A DNA stretch of 64,000 nt from an uncultured Tateyamaria sp. (GTDB lineage: Bacteria; Pseudomonadota; Alphaproteobacteria; Rhodobacterales; Rhodobacteraceae): positions 62,001-126,000 of the forward strand of contig NZ_CANMEU010000009.1 in the NCBI RefSeq assembly GCF_947497045.1, read 5' to 3'. The translations under genes were made by a program, and so were the position numbers. The notes beneath the pieces are model-generated. The model was given only the letters and a program-made list of their open reading frames with translations, was not told the origin of the DNA and searched no databases. Shown one piece after another: positions 62,881 through 64,000 of the stretch (its first letter is position 1; every line of letters begins with the position of its first letter).

Positions 62881-63822
62881 ATGCTGGGCAAAACCGCAGG
62901 CGGGCTGTTCTGGATGTTCCGCTATCTTGAACGGGCCGAAAACACGGCGCGGATGATCGATGCGGGTCTGCGGATTTCGCTGACCCGGTCGAGTGCGGCC
63001 GAAAGTGAATGGACCTCGATCCTGCAATCCACCGGGCTGCACGGGTCCTATACGGCGATGCACGGTGCGCCCGATGGGCCCAAGATCATCGACTTTCTTC
63101 TGCGCGACCCGAACAACCCCGGCTCGATCATGGCCGGGATTGAAGCCGCCCGCGAAAATGCGCGCGTGGTGCGCACCGCGCTGACCCGCGAGGTCTGGGA
63201 GGCGGTGAACGAGTGCTACATGGTGCTGAAACGCGTTCTGGCCGAACCGGTGGCCGACCGCGATCTGCCCCGCGTGCTGCAAGTGGTTCGGCAACGCAGT
63301 GCATTTGTGCGCGGGGCCTCGCACGGCACCATGGTGCGCAACGACATGTACAATTTCGCGCGCATCGGCACGTTCTTTGAACGGGCGGACAACACCGCGC
63401 GGATACTCGACCAGAAATACTATATCCTGCTGCCGTCTGTACGCCTTGTGGGCAGCCCGTCCGACAATGTGCAGTGGGAAACGATCCTGAGGGCGACATC
63501 CACCACCCGCGCCTATCAGACGCTGCATGGGGGCGACATCGACCCGCGCGTCATCGCGCATTTTCTGATCCTGGATGGGCGTTTGCCCCGTAGTCTGGCC
63601 TTTTGTTACGGCAAGATCGGCGAAAATCTGGGCTATATTGCCAAGGAATACGGCGCGTCCAAACCCTGTGATGCGCTGGCTGAGGCGATCTGCTCCAAGT
63701 TCAGGGCGCATGATATGAACGCCATCTTTGATTATGGTCTGCATGAGTTCATCGGTGACTTTTTGCGCGACAGCACTGCATTGGGCCGTCAGATCGAAAT
63801 TGACTACCGGTTTAGCGAGTAG
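62881..63822 (+). CDS. Alpha-E domain protein (DUF403)
   Basis: 313 residues, all-helical. Starts LGKTAGGLFWMFRYLERAEN, the alpha-E signature, with a second matching stretch FARIGTFFERADNTARILD. Partner of the ATP-grasp protein; function unknown but always co-located. Start ATG 62881 is 4 bases after the previous stop. Confidence 0.92.
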   Translation: MLGKTAGGLFWMFRYLERAENTARMIDAGLRISLTRSSAAESEWTSILQSTGLHGSYTAMHGAPDGPKIIDFLLRDPNNPGSIMAGIEAARENARVVRTALTREVWEAVNECYMVLKRVLAEPVADRDLPRVLQVVRQRSAFVRGASHGTMVRNDMYNFARIGTFFERADNTARILDQKYYILLPSVRLVGSPSDNVQWETILRATSTTRAYQTLHGGDIDPRVIAHFLILDGRLPRSLAFCYGKIGENLGYIAKEYGASKPCDALAEAICSKFRAHDMNAIFDYGLHEFIGDFLRDSTALGRQIEIDYRFSE

Positions 63823-63827
63823 AGATC

Positions 63828-64000
63828 ATGCGCCTGACCGTTCAGCACAAGACCCACTACACCTATGACGCACCCGTCCCCTACGGCTTACAACAAATCC
63901 GCCTGCGCCCCAAGTCGCGCCCCGGCCAGCAGGTCGAGGATTGGCAGATCGAGGTCAAAGGCGGACAGGTCGAGGTGTCGTTCGAGGATGAACATGCCAA
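63828..64000 (+). CDS. Transglutaminase-like protein, N-terminal part (3' cut by window end)
   Basis: 57 codons visible to the edge of the window. The beginning MRLTVQHKTHYTYDAPVPYG, then RLRPKSRPGQQV, matches the bacterial transglutaminase N-terminal domain of the cassette. The catalytic Cys-His-Asp domain would lie beyond the edge. Starts 5 bases after the alpha-E stop, so it is in the same transcript. Confidence 0.85.
   Translation, partial: MRLTVQHKTHYTYDAPVPYGLQQIRLRPKSRPGQQVEDWQIEVKGGQVEVSFEDEHA

Noticed and set aside
1-64000. tRNA, rRNA, CRISPR array, insertion sequence or phage genes
   Set aside because: I saw no cloverleaf-type sequence, no spaced direct repeats, no transposase and no phage structural gene. 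xerC is the chromosomal recombinase, not an integrase of an island.

Overview
The window looks like chromosomal DNA of a Roseobacter-group member of the Rhodobacteraceae (Alphaproteobacteria). Reasons are the high GC content, the order ruvC-ruvA-ruvB next to ybgC-tolQRAB-pal-cpoB-tilS-ftsH, a Caulobacter-type Tad pilus locus with an extra AAA+ ATPase, a phosphatidylcholine synthase, a small DUF1127 protein, a DUF849 beta-keto acid cleavage enzyme, and the style of the intergenic repeats. The species cannot be named from the sequence. Genes are dense and often translationally coupled. I see no rRNA, tRNA, CRISPR array, insertion sequence, prophage or broken gene.

Layout. 1-10.9 kb: Tad (Flp) pilus assembly locus, entering at a truncated secretin gene (cpaC), then an OmpA-like lipoprotein, cpaE, cpaF, tadB, tadC, two TPR lipoproteins, the prepilin peptidase cpaA, an AAA+ ATPase, and a dehydrogenase of the 3-hydroxyisobutyrate family coupled to that ATPase. 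11-14.2 kb: ligase-associated Lhr-type helicase and the phosphoesterase PdeM. 14.2-17.4 kb: one-carbon genes folD and fhs with an unknown secreted protein between them. 17.7-19 kb: a MOSC protein and the haem membrane protein MsrQ. 19.1-27.9 kb: ftsH, tilS and the tol-pal cluster. 28-32.2 kb: a lytic transglycosylase, an unknown protein and ruvCAB. 32.5-41.5 kb: a DUF1127 protein, prmA, MATE and MFS transporters, ogt, pcs, a cytochrome P460, xerC with its DUF484 partner, and a fructose-6-phosphate aldolase/transaldolase. 41.6-51.3 kb: priA, a DUF3253 protein, ileS, a FAD monooxygenase and a large DUF2339 membrane protein. 51.4-56.9 kb: a cNMP-domain/thioredoxin-reductase-like fusion, ycjF, a GNAT acetyltransferase, ycjX and truA. 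56.9-61.2 kb: two coupled genes of unknown function beside an acyl-CoA dehydrogenase and a DUF849 enzyme. 61.4-64 kb: a circularly permuted ATP-grasp protein, an alpha-E protein and the start of a transglutaminase-like gene, which is a predicted peptide-modification cassette.

Much of the window is envelope biology: pilus assembly, Tol-Pal constriction and outer-membrane anchoring, peptidoglycan cleavage and membrane proteolysis by FtsH. The rest is mainly DNA repair and recombination (ruvCAB, ogt, xerC, priA, helicase/PdeM) and translation (ileS, tilS, truA, prmA).

The least explained signals are non-coding. Four hairpins share an ACA triloop, and each sits just after a stop codon in the same orientation relative to the gene it follows. 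A second family of six intergenic elements shares a core like TATTTTTGGCGAAAGGAAG. Four of seven convergent gene pairs overlap by exactly the four bases of a shared stop tetramer. Among proteins, the best candidates for new biology are the ATP-grasp/alpha-E/transglutaminase cassette, the unknown 550/167-residue pair, and the cNMP/thioredoxin-reductase-like fusion that lacks the CxxC pair.
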